Positions 17,815 to 25,651 of a stretch of DNA of 64,000 bases are shown here, piece by piece (position 1 is the stretch's first letter; the number at the start of each line of letters is the position of its first letter). A program made the translations under genes and the position numbers. Origin of the DNA: Actinocatenispora sera (lineage in GTDB: Bacteria; Actinomycetota; Actinomycetes; Mycobacteriales; Micromonosporaceae); the NCBI RefSeq assembly GCF_018324685.1, contig NZ_AP023354.1:1984001-2048000 (forward strand), read 5' to 3'. Below the pieces are notes generated by a model that worked only from the letters and a program-made list of their open reading frames with translations, was not told the DNA's origin and made no database searches.

Positions 17815-18701
17815 CGGGCGCTCCTGGGGTCGATCACGTCGCGAAGGCCGTCGCCGAGCAGGTTGAACCCGAGCGTGGTGACCGCGATCATCACGCCCGG
17901 CCACACCGCGAGCCACGGTGCCTGGGACAGGAACTGCTGTGCGGTGGTCAGCATGACGCCCCAGGACGGGGTCGGCGGCTGCACACCGAGGCCGAGGAAC
18001 GACAGCGTCGCCTCGCCGATGATCGCGGCCGGAATCGCCACCGTCGCCTGCACGATCAGCGCGTTGGCGGCGTTCGGCAGCACGTACCGGAACAGGATCG
18101 TGGCGTCGTTCGCGCCGTCGGCGATCGCGCCGGCGACGAAGTCCTGCTCGCGTACCGACAGCACCTCGCCGCGGGTGATCCGGACGATCGCCGGGATCTG
18201 CGAGATGCCGAGCGCGAACACCACGTTGCGCAGCGACGGTCCGAGGATCGCCGCCAGGCCGACCGCGAACACCAGGAACGGGAAGGACAGCACGACGTCG
18301 ACGGCGCGCATCACCACCGAGTCGAGGTAGCGCCGGTAGAACCCGGCGACCAGCCCGATCGGGATGCCGATCACCATCGCCAGCGCCGTGGACAGCACCC
18401 CGGCCTCGAGCGAAACCCTTGCGCCGGACGCGATCCGGGCCAGCTGGTCGCGGCCGAGATCGTCGGTACCGAGCAGGTGTGCGCCGGACGGCGCGCCGAG
18501 CACGTCGTCGAAGTGCACCGCGGTCGGGTCGCCGAACAGCGCCGGACCGAGCAGCGCCAGCAACACGAACAGTACGACGAGGATCAGCCCGGCCAGCGAC
18601 ATCGGCTTGCGGTAGAACCGGCGCCACATCCGCCGCCAGCGGTCCGACCGGCCGGCCACGGCGACCGCCGCGGGTGCCGGGGTGGTGAGCACGTCAGCCA
18701 T
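17811..18701 (-). CDS. Peptide ABC transporter permease (DppC type)
   Basis: 296 residues, ATG at 18701. A basic cytoplasmic start (WRRMWRRFYRKP) precedes six predicted membrane helices; the EAA loop region reads GEATLSFLGLGVQPPTPSWG, diagnostic of DppC/OppC. It overlaps both neighbours (8 nt with the other permease, 4 nt with the ATPase), so the subunits are made in fixed ratio. Confidence 0.93.
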   Translation of the reverse strand: MADVLTTPAPAAVAVAGRSDRWRRMWRRFYRKPMSLAGLILVVLFVLLALLGPALFGDPTAVHFDDVLGAPSGAHLLGTDDLGRDQLARIASGARVSLEAGVLSTALAMVIGIPIGLVAGFYRRYLDSVVMRAVDVVLSFPFLVFAVGLAAILGPSLRNVVFALGISQIPAIVRITRGEVLSVREQDFVAGAIADGANDATILFRYVLPNAANALIVQATVAIPAAIIGEATLSFLGLGVQPPTPSWGVMLTTAQQFLSQAPWLAVWPGVMIAVTTLGFNLLGDGLRDVIDPRSAR

Positions 18702-19653
18702 TGGTCGCTCCCGCCAGCCGGATCCGCGGATTCAGCGCCGCATAGGCGACGTCGACGAGCAGGTTGACCACGATGTACCCGACGACGGTCACCAGCACGA
18801 CCGCCTCGATCACCGGATAGTTACGGGTCAGCACCGCGTCGACGGTCAGCTTGCCGAAGCCGGGGATGACGAAGATCTGTTCGGTCACCACCGCGCCGGA
18901 GATCAGGCCGCCCAGTTGCAGGCCCAGTACGGTGACGACGGTGGTGAGGCTGTTGCGCAGCGCGTGCACGCCCACGACCCGCGGCCCGGACAGCCCCTTG
19001 GACCGCGCGGTACGCACGTAGTCGGCGGACAGCGCGCCGAGCATCGCCGACCGGGTCTGGCGCATCAACACCGCGGCGAAGCCGGTACCGAGCACCAGCG
19101 CCGGCAGGATCATCCGTTCCAGGTTCTGCGCCGGGTTCTCGGTGAACGGCACGTAGCCGGAGGCCGGCAGCCAGCGCAGCTTCACCGCGAACAGCAGGAT
19201 CGCGAGCAGCCCCAGCCAGAAGTGCGGTACCGACAGCCCGAGCAGGCCGAAGCCGGTCGCGGTGTAGTCGGAGAACTTCCCCCGCCGGGCCGCCGCGATC
19301 GTGCCGAACAGCACGCCGACGACGATGGCCACGAGCATCGCGAGGATCGCAAGCTCCAGCGTCACCGGGATCCGGTTCGCCAGGATCTGGCTGACCGGCA
19401 GTTTGTCCTGTGTGGACGTACCGAGGTTGCCGGTGACCAGGTGCTTGAGATAGTCGAGGTACTGCACCGGCAACGACTTGTCCAGCCCGTACTCCGCCCG
19501 GATCGACTTGATCACCTGCGGTGTCGGGTTCTCGCCGGCCAGCACCACGGCCGGGTCACCGGGCAGCGCGCGGACGCCGAGGAACACCACGACGCTCGCG
19601 ATCAGCACCACGATCACGGCCGCGCCGAGGCGGCGCAGCAGATACCAACCCAT
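18694..19653 (-). CDS. Peptide ABC transporter permease (DppB type)
   Basis: 319 residues, ATG at 19653. Begins MGWYLLRRLGAAVIVVL and contains DYLKHLVTGNLGTS and ARSKGLSGPRVVGVHALRN, the EAA-type loop of DppB/OppB permeases, with six membrane helices. It starts 11 nt after the solute-binding gene. Confidence 0.93.
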   Translation of the reverse strand: MGWYLLRRLGAAVIVVLIASVVVFLGVRALPGDPAVVLAGENPTPQVIKSIRAEYGLDKSLPVQYLDYLKHLVTGNLGTSTQDKLPVSQILANRIPVTLELAILAMLVAIVVGVLFGTIAAARRGKFSDYTATGFGLLGLSVPHFWLGLLAILLFAVKLRWLPASGYVPFTENPAQNLERMILPALVLGTGFAAVLMRQTRSAMLGALSADYVRTARSKGLSGPRVVGVHALRNSLTTVVTVLGLQLGGLISGAVVTEQIFVIPGFGKLTVDAVLTRNYPVIEAVVLVTVVGYIVVNLLVDVAYAALNPRIRLAGATNG

Positions 19654-19664
19654 TGTCCTGCCAC

Positions 19665-21275
19665 CTACTTCGCATAGCCCGCGGTCTCGAACCGCGGAAT
19701 GCCGTCGGAGTAGTACCGGATGCCCGCCACGTTCGCCGAGGTGCCGAGGAAGTAGCGCTCGTGGTACAGGTAGATGATTCCGTTGAGCTCGTGCTGGCGC
19801 GCGATCACCGTGCTGTACAAGGCGCGTCGCTTCGCGGTGTCGGTGGTCGCGGCCGCGGCGTGCACGCCGTTGTCGATGACCGGATCGTGCAGCCCGCTGT
19901 AGTTGTTCGAGCCGCCGGAGGTGATCAGGTCGTTGATGTCACCGTCCGGGTCGACCCGGCCGGACCAGCCGACCTGGATGGTGTCGAACTTGCCCTCCCG
20001 GGCCTGGTTGAGCGTGGTGACGAACTCGCCCGGTACCACCTTGACGGCGAAGCCGGCCTCCTTGGCCATCGCCTGGATGACCTGTCCGAGCCGCTCGGAG
20101 ACCGGATCGGCGGTCAGCGACAGCGTCACCGGAACCGGAGTCTTGACCCCCGACTGCTTGACCAGCCGGCGCGCCTTGGCCAGGTCACGCTTCGGGCAGG
20201 TCGCCTTCGGGTCGCGGTACGGGGAGTTCTTCGGCAGCGGTGAGCAGTCCGGGTCGTACAGGCCGTTGAAGACCACCCGGTTGATCACGTCCCGGTCCAG
20301 TGACAGGCCGAACGCCTGGCGCAGCTCGGGATGCTGGGCGAGCGGCGTGTCGACCTTGCCGGGTTTCTTGTCGGTGCCGTGCACGTTCGACGTGTTGATC
20401 GTGATGCCCTGGTAGCTGATGCCGCCGCCGGGCAGGATCTTCAGGCTCTTGTCCGCCGACAGGGTGCCGACGTCCGAGGTCGCCAGCCGCTCCGCGACCT
20501 GGATGTCACCGGACTGCAGGTTCGCCGACCGGACGTTCGCGTCGGTGACGATCTTGTAGATCAGCTTGTCCAGCTTCACCTTGGCCTTGCCGTAGTAGTA
20601 CGGCGACTTCTTCAGCACGATCTGGCTGCCGGAGGTGCGGCTGACGAACGAGAACGGGCCGACGCACTGCGGGTGCGCGCCGAAGTTCTTGCCGTACTTG
20701 CGCAGCGCCGCCGGCGACATGATCATCCCGGCCCGGTCCGCCAGTTGCGCGGCGAGCGGGGCGAACGGGCGGCTCAGGTGCAGCCGTACCGTGTGGTCGT
20801 CGACCACGTCGACCGACTTGACGGCGCCGAGCTCGCTCTTGCGCGACGAGGTCGGCAGCGTCAGGTCACGCACCAGGGTGGTGCGCACCGCCTGCGCGTC
20901 CATGGTGGTGCCGTCGTTGAACTTCAGCCCTTGCCGCAGCGCGATCGTGGCGGTGCGGTCGTGGTCGGAGAGCTTGGGCAGTGCCGCGGCGAGCTGCGGG
21001 ACGATCTTCAGGTTCTCGTCCACGTCGTAGAGCTTCTGGCACATGCTGGCGAACACCTCGCGGGCGACGAAGGTGTTCGCGGTGGTCGGGTCGAGCGCGT
21101 CGGGATCCTGGGACAGTGCGACGGTGAGCGTGCCGCCGTCGCGCACCGGTCGGGCGTCGAACGGCGCCGATCCGGTGAGTTGCCTGCCGACGCTGGTCTC
21201 GGTGCCCGAGCAGGCCGCCGCCGTCAACAGCAGCGGGACGACCGCCAGCGCGGCCATCAGCCGACGGGTACGCAT
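19665..21275 (-). CDS. Peptide-binding lipoprotein (SBP family 5)
   Basis: 536 residues, ATG at 21275 behind GAGGAG. A lipoprotein signal ends in LTAAACSG with the acylated cysteine. The family-5 pattern is clear: GTLTVALSQDPDALDPTTA, REVFASMCQKLYDVDENLKIVPQLA and the LRQGLKFNDG block. Captures peptides or related amides for the downstream permeases. Upstream 172 nt separate it from the GntR gene and contain the perfect palindrome CTGTATACAG, so this is the probable regulated start of the operon. Confidence 0.93.
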   Translation of the reverse strand: MRTRRLMAALAVVPLLLTAAACSGTETSVGRQLTGSAPFDARPVRDGGTLTVALSQDPDALDPTTANTFVAREVFASMCQKLYDVDENLKIVPQLAAALPKLSDHDRTATIALRQGLKFNDGTTMDAQAVRTTLVRDLTLPTSSRKSELGAVKSVDVVDDHTVRLHLSRPFAPLAAQLADRAGMIMSPAALRKYGKNFGAHPQCVGPFSFVSRTSGSQIVLKKSPYYYGKAKVKLDKLIYKIVTDANVRSANLQSGDIQVAERLATSDVGTLSADKSLKILPGGGISYQGITINTSNVHGTDKKPGKVDTPLAQHPELRQAFGLSLDRDVINRVVFNGLYDPDCSPLPKNSPYRDPKATCPKRDLAKARRLVKQSGVKTPVPVTLSLTADPVSERLGQVIQAMAKEAGFAVKVVPGEFVTTLNQAREGKFDTIQVGWSGRVDPDGDINDLITSGGSNNYSGLHDPVIDNGVHAAAATTDTAKRRALYSTVIARQHELNGIIYLYHERYFLGTSANVAGIRYYSDGIPRFETAGYAK

Positions 21276-21333
21276 GGGGGACTCCTCGAACCTCGGGGGT
21301 GTGCCGCGCCACTCAGTCGCCGCGCAACGGCTT

Positions 21334-21343
21334 CTGTATACAG
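21334..21343. promoter_or_regulatory. Candidate GntR operator upstream of the peptide importer
   Basis: CTGTATACAG is a perfect 10-bp palindrome 58 nt before the binding-protein start. It shares the TG(T/C)ATAC core with the longer palindrome next to the adjacent GntR gene, consistent with one regulator acting at both sites. Confidence 0.5.
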
Positions 21344-21447
21344 GATCCAAGCGGAGCCACCAGGATCTTCCTACTATGTGAACCCTGTGGAAGCGCTTGG
21401 TGAGCGCGACGACACCCAGCGTTGAGCGAACGAGGGGTGTGGCGGGA

Positions 21448-22158
21448 TCAGCTGGCCGGCTCGGACCGGGCGGCCACGGGCCGGGCGGCCACGGGATGGA
21501 CGACCCCGGACTGCGCCGCCACGTGCGCCAGGTAGGAGTGGCGCGCCGCGGCCACGTGTGCGACCGAGAGCGACTGCGCGGACTCCTCGTCACCGGCCGC
21601 GATCGCCGCGTAGATCCGCTCGTGCTCGGTCAGCGACTCACCGGCCCGGGTGTACGCGGTCTGCAGGAACACCCACTGAGCGCGGCGCAGCAGCGGCCCC
21701 ACCAGCTGGTGCAGGTGCTCGTTGCCGGAGGCGGCGGCCACCTCGGTGTGGAACCGGGTGTTCAGATCGGCGACCGCGCCGACCTGGTCGGCGTCGCGCT
21801 GATCGTCCAGCACGCTGCGCAGCCGGGCCAGCGCAGCCCCGTCCCGCCGCCGGGCCGCGAGCCGCGCGGCCAGCCCCTCCAGCGCCATCCGGATGTCGAA
21901 CAGCTCCTCGGCGTGCGCCGGCCGCGGCCGGGCGACCGCAGCGCCGCGCCGCGGCGCCACCTCGACCAGCCCCTCGGTGGCGAGCACCCGGATCGCCTCG
22001 CGGACCGGGTTGCGGGACACGCCGAGGTCCTCCGCCAGCCGGTCCTCGACCAGCCGTTCCCCCGGGGGCAGCAACCCGGTCAGGATCCGCTGCCGGATCT
22101 CGTCGGTGACCAGATCGCGCAGCGGGAGGTGGGACGAACCCAGCGTGTGCTCGGACAT
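21448..22158 (-). CDS. GntR/FadR-type (FCD) transcriptional regulator
   Basis: 236 residues from the ATG at 22158; an ATG at 22167 is possible. Winged HTH residues 10-75 (DEIRQRILTGLLPPGERL, LAEDLGVSRNPVREAIRVLATEGLV) followed by an all-helical FCD domain with the metal-ligand pattern (FDIRMALEG, DLNTRFHTEVAAASGN, EHERIYAAIAAGD, HVAAARH). FCD regulators sense small acids. It is read in the same direction as, and immediately before, the peptide importer-ggt operon, so local control is likely. Confidence 0.92.
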   Translation of the reverse strand: MSEHTLGSSHLPLRDLVTDEIRQRILTGLLPPGERLVEDRLAEDLGVSRNPVREAIRVLATEGLVEVAPRRGAAVARPRPAHAEELFDIRMALEGLAARLAARRRDGAALARLRSVLDDQRDADQVGAVADLNTRFHTEVAAASGNEHLHQLVGPLLRRAQWVFLQTAYTRAGESLTEHERIYAAIAAGDEESAQSLSVAHVAAARHSYLAHVAAQSGVVHPVAARPVAARSEPAS

Positions 22159-22162
22159 GATC

Positions 22163-22177
22163 TGCATACGGTATGCA
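22163..22177. promoter_or_regulatory. 15-bp perfect palindrome at the GntR start
   Basis: TGCATACGGTATGCA, two 7-bp arms around one base, ends 4 nt upstream of the preferred start codon. Probable autoregulatory operator; binding would block transcription or initiation of its own gene. Confidence 0.6.
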
Positions 22178-22257
22178 ATCCGCGCCACGATTGCTCGCGC
22201 GGCCCGCTATCTGGACACCCGCAGCCGTCGCCCGTCACCAGGGCGCCATGGCGGGGA

Positions 22258-22396
22258 GCACGGTTTCAGGAGTGCGCTACCGTCTTGGCGGACCGTGTCG
22301 CAGCGAAGCCGGTGGGAACCCGGCGCTGTCCCGCAACTGTGATGACCGGCCCCGATCCCGGGGGCGGTACGAGCCAGGTCGCCTGCCGCACGGATC
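22258..22396 (+). promoter_or_regulatory. Cobalamin riboswitch
   Basis: The conserved core is readable: GCCGGTGGGAACCCGG (22308-22323), GCTGTCCCGCAACTGTGA (22325-22342) and the B12 box GAGCCAGGTCGCCTGCC (22371-22387). CCGTG (22293-22297) can pair with CACGG (22389-22393) to close the aptamer. Small hairpins around 22430-22453 precede the AGGAGG ribosome site, giving a plausible expression platform that hides it when cobalamin binds. It leads into btuFCD. Confidence 0.9.
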
Positions 22397-22480
22397 GCGT
22401 ACTGCGCTTGCGAGGAACGGGCGCCCCGCAGACAGCTCCCCTGTCGGCGACAGCCGTTCTTCGACCGACAGGAGGTAGAG

Positions 22481-23440
22481 ATGAGAGCTTCGTTGCGCCG
22501 GGTGGCCCCGGCGCTGGTGGCGCTGACCGCGACGACGGTCGTGCTGGCCGGTTGCGGTTCGTCCGGTTCCGGCGACAAGGGCACGTCCGGCGCCTCGGCC
22601 TCGGCCGGTGCCGGCTCGTTCCCGGTCACGGTCAAGGGCACCGCCGGCAGCGTCACCGTCGACGCGCGGCCGACCCACATCGTGTCGCTGTCCCCGACCA
22701 CCACCGAGATGCTGTACTCGATCGGCGCCGGTGGCCAGGTCAAGGCCGTCGACGACCAGTCGGACTACCCGGCGAAGGCGCCCCGCACCAAGCTGTCCGG
22801 GTTCAAGCCGAACGTCGAGGCGATCGCCGGGTACGACCCGGACCTGGTGGTGCTGTCGTACAGCTCCGGTGACGTGGTGAAGAGCCTGCAGAAGCTGAAG
22901 ATCCCGGTGTACGTGGCCGCCGCCGCGACCACGCTCGACGACAGCTACCGCGAGATCACCGACCTCGGCCGGCTGACCGGGCACACCGACGGCGCGGCGA
23001 GCACCGTGCGGAAGATGAAGTCCGGCATCGCCAAGGCCGAGCAGGGCCTGCCGAAGCCCGGCACGAAGCTCAGCTACTACTACGAGCTGGATCCGCAACT
23101 GCACACCGCGACCAGCAAGACGTTCGTCGGGTCGCTGCTGACCCCGCTCGGGCTGACCAACGTTGCGGACAAGGCGGACAAGGGCCACACCGGCTACCCG
23201 CAGCTGTCCAAGGAGTACCTGATCGAGGCGAACCCCGACCTGGTCTTCCTGGCCGACACCAAGTGCTGCGCGGCATCGGCCGCCGCCGTCGCCAAGCGGC
23301 CCGGTTGGAGCACGCTGACCGCGGTCAAGGACAAGCACGTGTACGGGCTGAACGACGACGTCGCGTCCCGCTGGGGCCCGCGCGTCGTGCAGCTGGTGCA
23401 GGCCGCCGCCAACGCCGTCCGGGCGGTACCGGCGACGTGA
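22481..23440 (+). CDS. btuF: Cobalamin-type substrate-binding lipoprotein
   Basis: 319 residues, ATG at 22481 behind AGGAGG. Lipoprotein signal with VLAGCGSS. Periplasmic-binding fold of the helical-backbone class: ARPTHIVSLSPTTTEMLYSIGAG, FKPNVEAIAGYDPDLVVL, and the C-terminal VKDKHVYGLND. A cobalamin riboswitch precedes it, so B12 or a corrinoid is the likely ligand rather than a siderophore. A CC pair (TKCCAAS) in the third quarter is unusual. First gene of the btuFCD operon. Confidence 0.92.
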   Translation: MRASLRRVAPALVALTATTVVLAGCGSSGSGDKGTSGASASAGAGSFPVTVKGTAGSVTVDARPTHIVSLSPTTTEMLYSIGAGGQVKAVDDQSDYPAKAPRTKLSGFKPNVEAIAGYDPDLVVLSYSSGDVVKSLQKLKIPVYVAAAATTLDDSYREITDLGRLTGHTDGAASTVRKMKSGIAKAEQGLPKPGTKLSYYYELDPQLHTATSKTFVGSLLTPLGLTNVADKADKGHTGYPQLSKEYLIEANPDLVFLADTKCCAASAAAVAKRPGWSTLTAVKDKHVYGLNDDVASRWGPRVVQLVQAAANAVRAVPAT

Positions 23441-24471
23441 CCAGCCGGCTGCGGCTGCGCTGGGTGGCCGTCGGGGTTGCCGCGGTGCTGGTGGCGCTGG
23501 TCGCCGGCCTCGCGTTCGGCCCGGTGTCGCTGTCGCCGGTCGACGTGGTCACCGATCTGGTGCACCACCTGACCGGCGGTGCGGTGCCGACCGGGCTGTC
23601 CGCTCGCGACGACGCCATCCTGACCCAGCTGCGGCTGCCCCGGGTCGTGCTCGGGCTGCTGGTCGGCGCGCTGCTCGCGCTGTCCGGCGGCTGCTACCAG
23701 GGGGTGTTCCGCAACCCGCTGGCCGACCCGTACCTGCTCGGCGTGGCGGCCGGGGCCGGCCTCGGCGCCACCACGGTCATCGTGCTGCGGCCGGGCTCGT
23801 CGGTGACCGCGCCGCTGCTGATCCCGCTCGCCGCGTTCGTCGGCGCGCTGGCCGCGGTCGCCGGTACCTACCTGCTCGGCGCGGCCGGCTCCCGGTTCCG
23901 GTCGACGGTGACGCTGATCCTCGCCGGGGTCGCGATCGCGGCGTTCTGCACCGCGATCCAGACCTACCTGTTGCAGGCGCACAGCGACACGATCCAGGAG
24001 GTGTACTCCTGGCTGCTCGGCCAGCTCACCACCTCCGGCTGGCACGAGGTGCTGATGCTGCTGCCGTACGCGGTGGTCACCTCGGTGGTGGTGCTGTCCC
24101 AGCGGCGCGCGCTGGACGTGCTCAGCGTCGGCGACGAGGAGGCGGCGAGCCTCGGCCTGCACCCGCAGCGGGTCCGGATGATCCTGGTACTCGCCGCGAC
24201 GCTCGGTACCGCTGCCGCGGTGGCGGTGTCCGGCCTGATCGGCTTCGTCGGCATCATCGTGCCGCACGCGGTACGGCTGATCGCCGGGTCGAGCTACCGG
24301 ATCATCCTGCCGCTGTCGCTGCTGTTCGGCGCCGCGTTCCTGGCGCTCGCCGACCTGCTCGCCCGTACCGTGCAGGCGCCGGCGGAGATCCCGATCGGCG
24401 TGGTGACGGCGTTCTTCGGTGCCCCGTTCTTCATCGTCGTGCTGCGCACCACCAGGCGGGTGGGCCCGTGA
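23437..24471 (+). CDS. btuC: Cobalamin-type ABC permease (FecCD family)
   Basis: 344 residues from a GTG at 23437 that overlaps the btuF stop (GTGA). About nine to ten hydrophobic helices; family marks are LRLPRVVLGLLVGALLALSGGCYQGVFRNPLADPYLLGVAAGA and GLIGFVGIIVPHAVR. It forms the membrane channel of the importer. Confidence 0.93.
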   Translation: MTSRLRLRWVAVGVAAVLVALVAGLAFGPVSLSPVDVVTDLVHHLTGGAVPTGLSARDDAILTQLRLPRVVLGLLVGALLALSGGCYQGVFRNPLADPYLLGVAAGAGLGATTVIVLRPGSSVTAPLLIPLAAFVGALAAVAGTYLLGAAGSRFRSTVTLILAGVAIAAFCTAIQTYLLQAHSDTIQEVYSWLLGQLTTSGWHEVLMLLPYAVVTSVVVLSQRRALDVLSVGDEEAASLGLHPQRVRMILVLAATLGTAAAVAVSGLIGFVGIIVPHAVRLIAGSSYRIILPLSLLFGAAFLALADLLARTVQAPAEIPIGVVTAFFGAPFFIVVLRTTRRVGP

Positions 24472-25289
24472 CCACCGGCGAGGTGATGGTGTCCGCCCGC
24501 GGCGTGGGCGTCCGGATCGGTGCCGCGACGTTGCTGTCCGATGTGGACATCGACGTCGCCGCCGGCGAGTGGCTGACCATCATCGGGCCCAACGGGGCCG
24601 GCAAGTCCACCCTGCTGCGGGTGCTGGCCGGGCTGCTGCCGGCGACCGGCGAGGTACGGATCGGCGGCAGCCCGGTGACCGCGCTGCGCCGCCGCGAGCG
24701 GGCGCGGCAGATCGCCCTCGTCGCCCAGGACCCGGTGGTACCGCCGGGCATGTCGGTGTTCGACTACGCGATGCTCGGCCGCACCCCGTACATCCCGCCG
24801 CTGGCCGCCGAGAGCGCCGCCGACCTGGCCGCGGTGCGCGACGTGCTGGCCCGCCTCGACCTCACCGGGCTGACCGACCGCGAGCTGTCCACGCTGTCCG
24901 GCGGCGAGCGCCAGCGGGTCTTCCTGGCCCGCGCGCTCGCCCAGGGCGCCCGGCTGCTGCTGCTCGACGAACCGACCAGCGCGCTGGACATCGGCCACCA
25001 GCAGGACGTGCTGGAGCTCGTCGACGAACTGCGCGCCACCGGGCCGGCGGACGATCCGCTCACCGTCGTCGCCACCATGCACGACCTGTCCGTCGCCGGC
25101 GAGTACGCCGACCGCATCCTGCTGCTCGCCGGCGGGCGCCGGGTGGCGCTCGGCGCACCGGCCGAGGTGCTCACCGAGGATCTGCTCGCCACCCACTACC
25201 GGGCCCGGGTCCGGGTCGTCGACGGCGACCACGGCCCCCTGGTCGTCCCGGTCCGCCGCACGCCACGGAACCGAGGCGCGGCGGGCTGA
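24468..25289 (+). CDS. btuD: Cobalamin-type ABC ATPase
   Basis: 273 residues, GTG at 24468 overlapping the permease stop by 4 nt. Walker A GPNGAGKST, signature LSGGERQRVFLARAL, Walker B LLLLDEPTSALD, H-loop MHDLS. Completes the importer. The three genes are translationally coupled. Confidence 0.94.
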   Translation: MTTGEVMVSARGVGVRIGAATLLSDVDIDVAAGEWLTIIGPNGAGKSTLLRVLAGLLPATGEVRIGGSPVTALRRRERARQIALVAQDPVVPPGMSVFDYAMLGRTPYIPPLAAESAADLAAVRDVLARLDLTGLTDRELSTLSGGERQRVFLARALAQGARLLLLDEPTSALDIGHQQDVLELVDELRATGPADDPLTVVATMHDLSVAGEYADRILLLAGGRRVALGAPAEVLTEDLLATHYRARVRVVDGDHGPLVVPVRRTPRNRGAAG

Positions 25290-25416
25290 GCTGCGGGTAC
25301 GTGCGCGGCATCACGGCGGGCAGGCAAAACCGGGCGCTGGCACGAAACGTGGATTCGGACAGGCCGTTGCCGTCCCACCCTGGGGGATACCGGATGAACG
25401 ATGAGCGAGGTGCACG

Positions 25417-25575
25417 ATGACCGCCACGATGACCAACACCACGAACCGGACCCGTACCACGCGACTCGCGCCGGCGGTGCCGCACCAGCGTGGGGGCGGC
25501 GGCCGCACCGAGCCGAACCCGTACGTCTCGCGGCGGCGGATCGAGTTCTCCGCGGGCGGCTTCGTCTGGCGCTGA
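25417..25575 (+). CDS. 52-residue small basic protein of unknown function
   Basis: ATG at 25417 with GCGAGG upstream. Nearly every codon ends in G or C, the same bias as neighbouring genes, and the frame is clean to TGA at 25573. The product is rich in Arg and Thr in its first half, has a Gly run (HQRGGGGRT) and ends with the distinctive RRRIEFSAGGFVWR. No membrane helix or cysteine. A mini-frame of 8 codons (25394-25420, behind GGGGGAT) overlaps its start as ATGA, suggesting coupling or a leader peptide. It lies between btuD and an FAD oxidoreductase. I do not recognise it; a peptide precursor or a small regulator are both possible. Confidence 0.65.
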   Translation: MTATMTNTTNRTRTTRLAPAVPHQRGGGGRTEPNPYVSRRRIEFSAGGFVWR

Positions 25576-25651
25576 GCCGCCGCGTCACGTTTCGTTCCGC
25601 CGTCTCGTCCGAGGGGTGAAGCCTTCTTCGACGAAGGGACGAGGGGGAACG

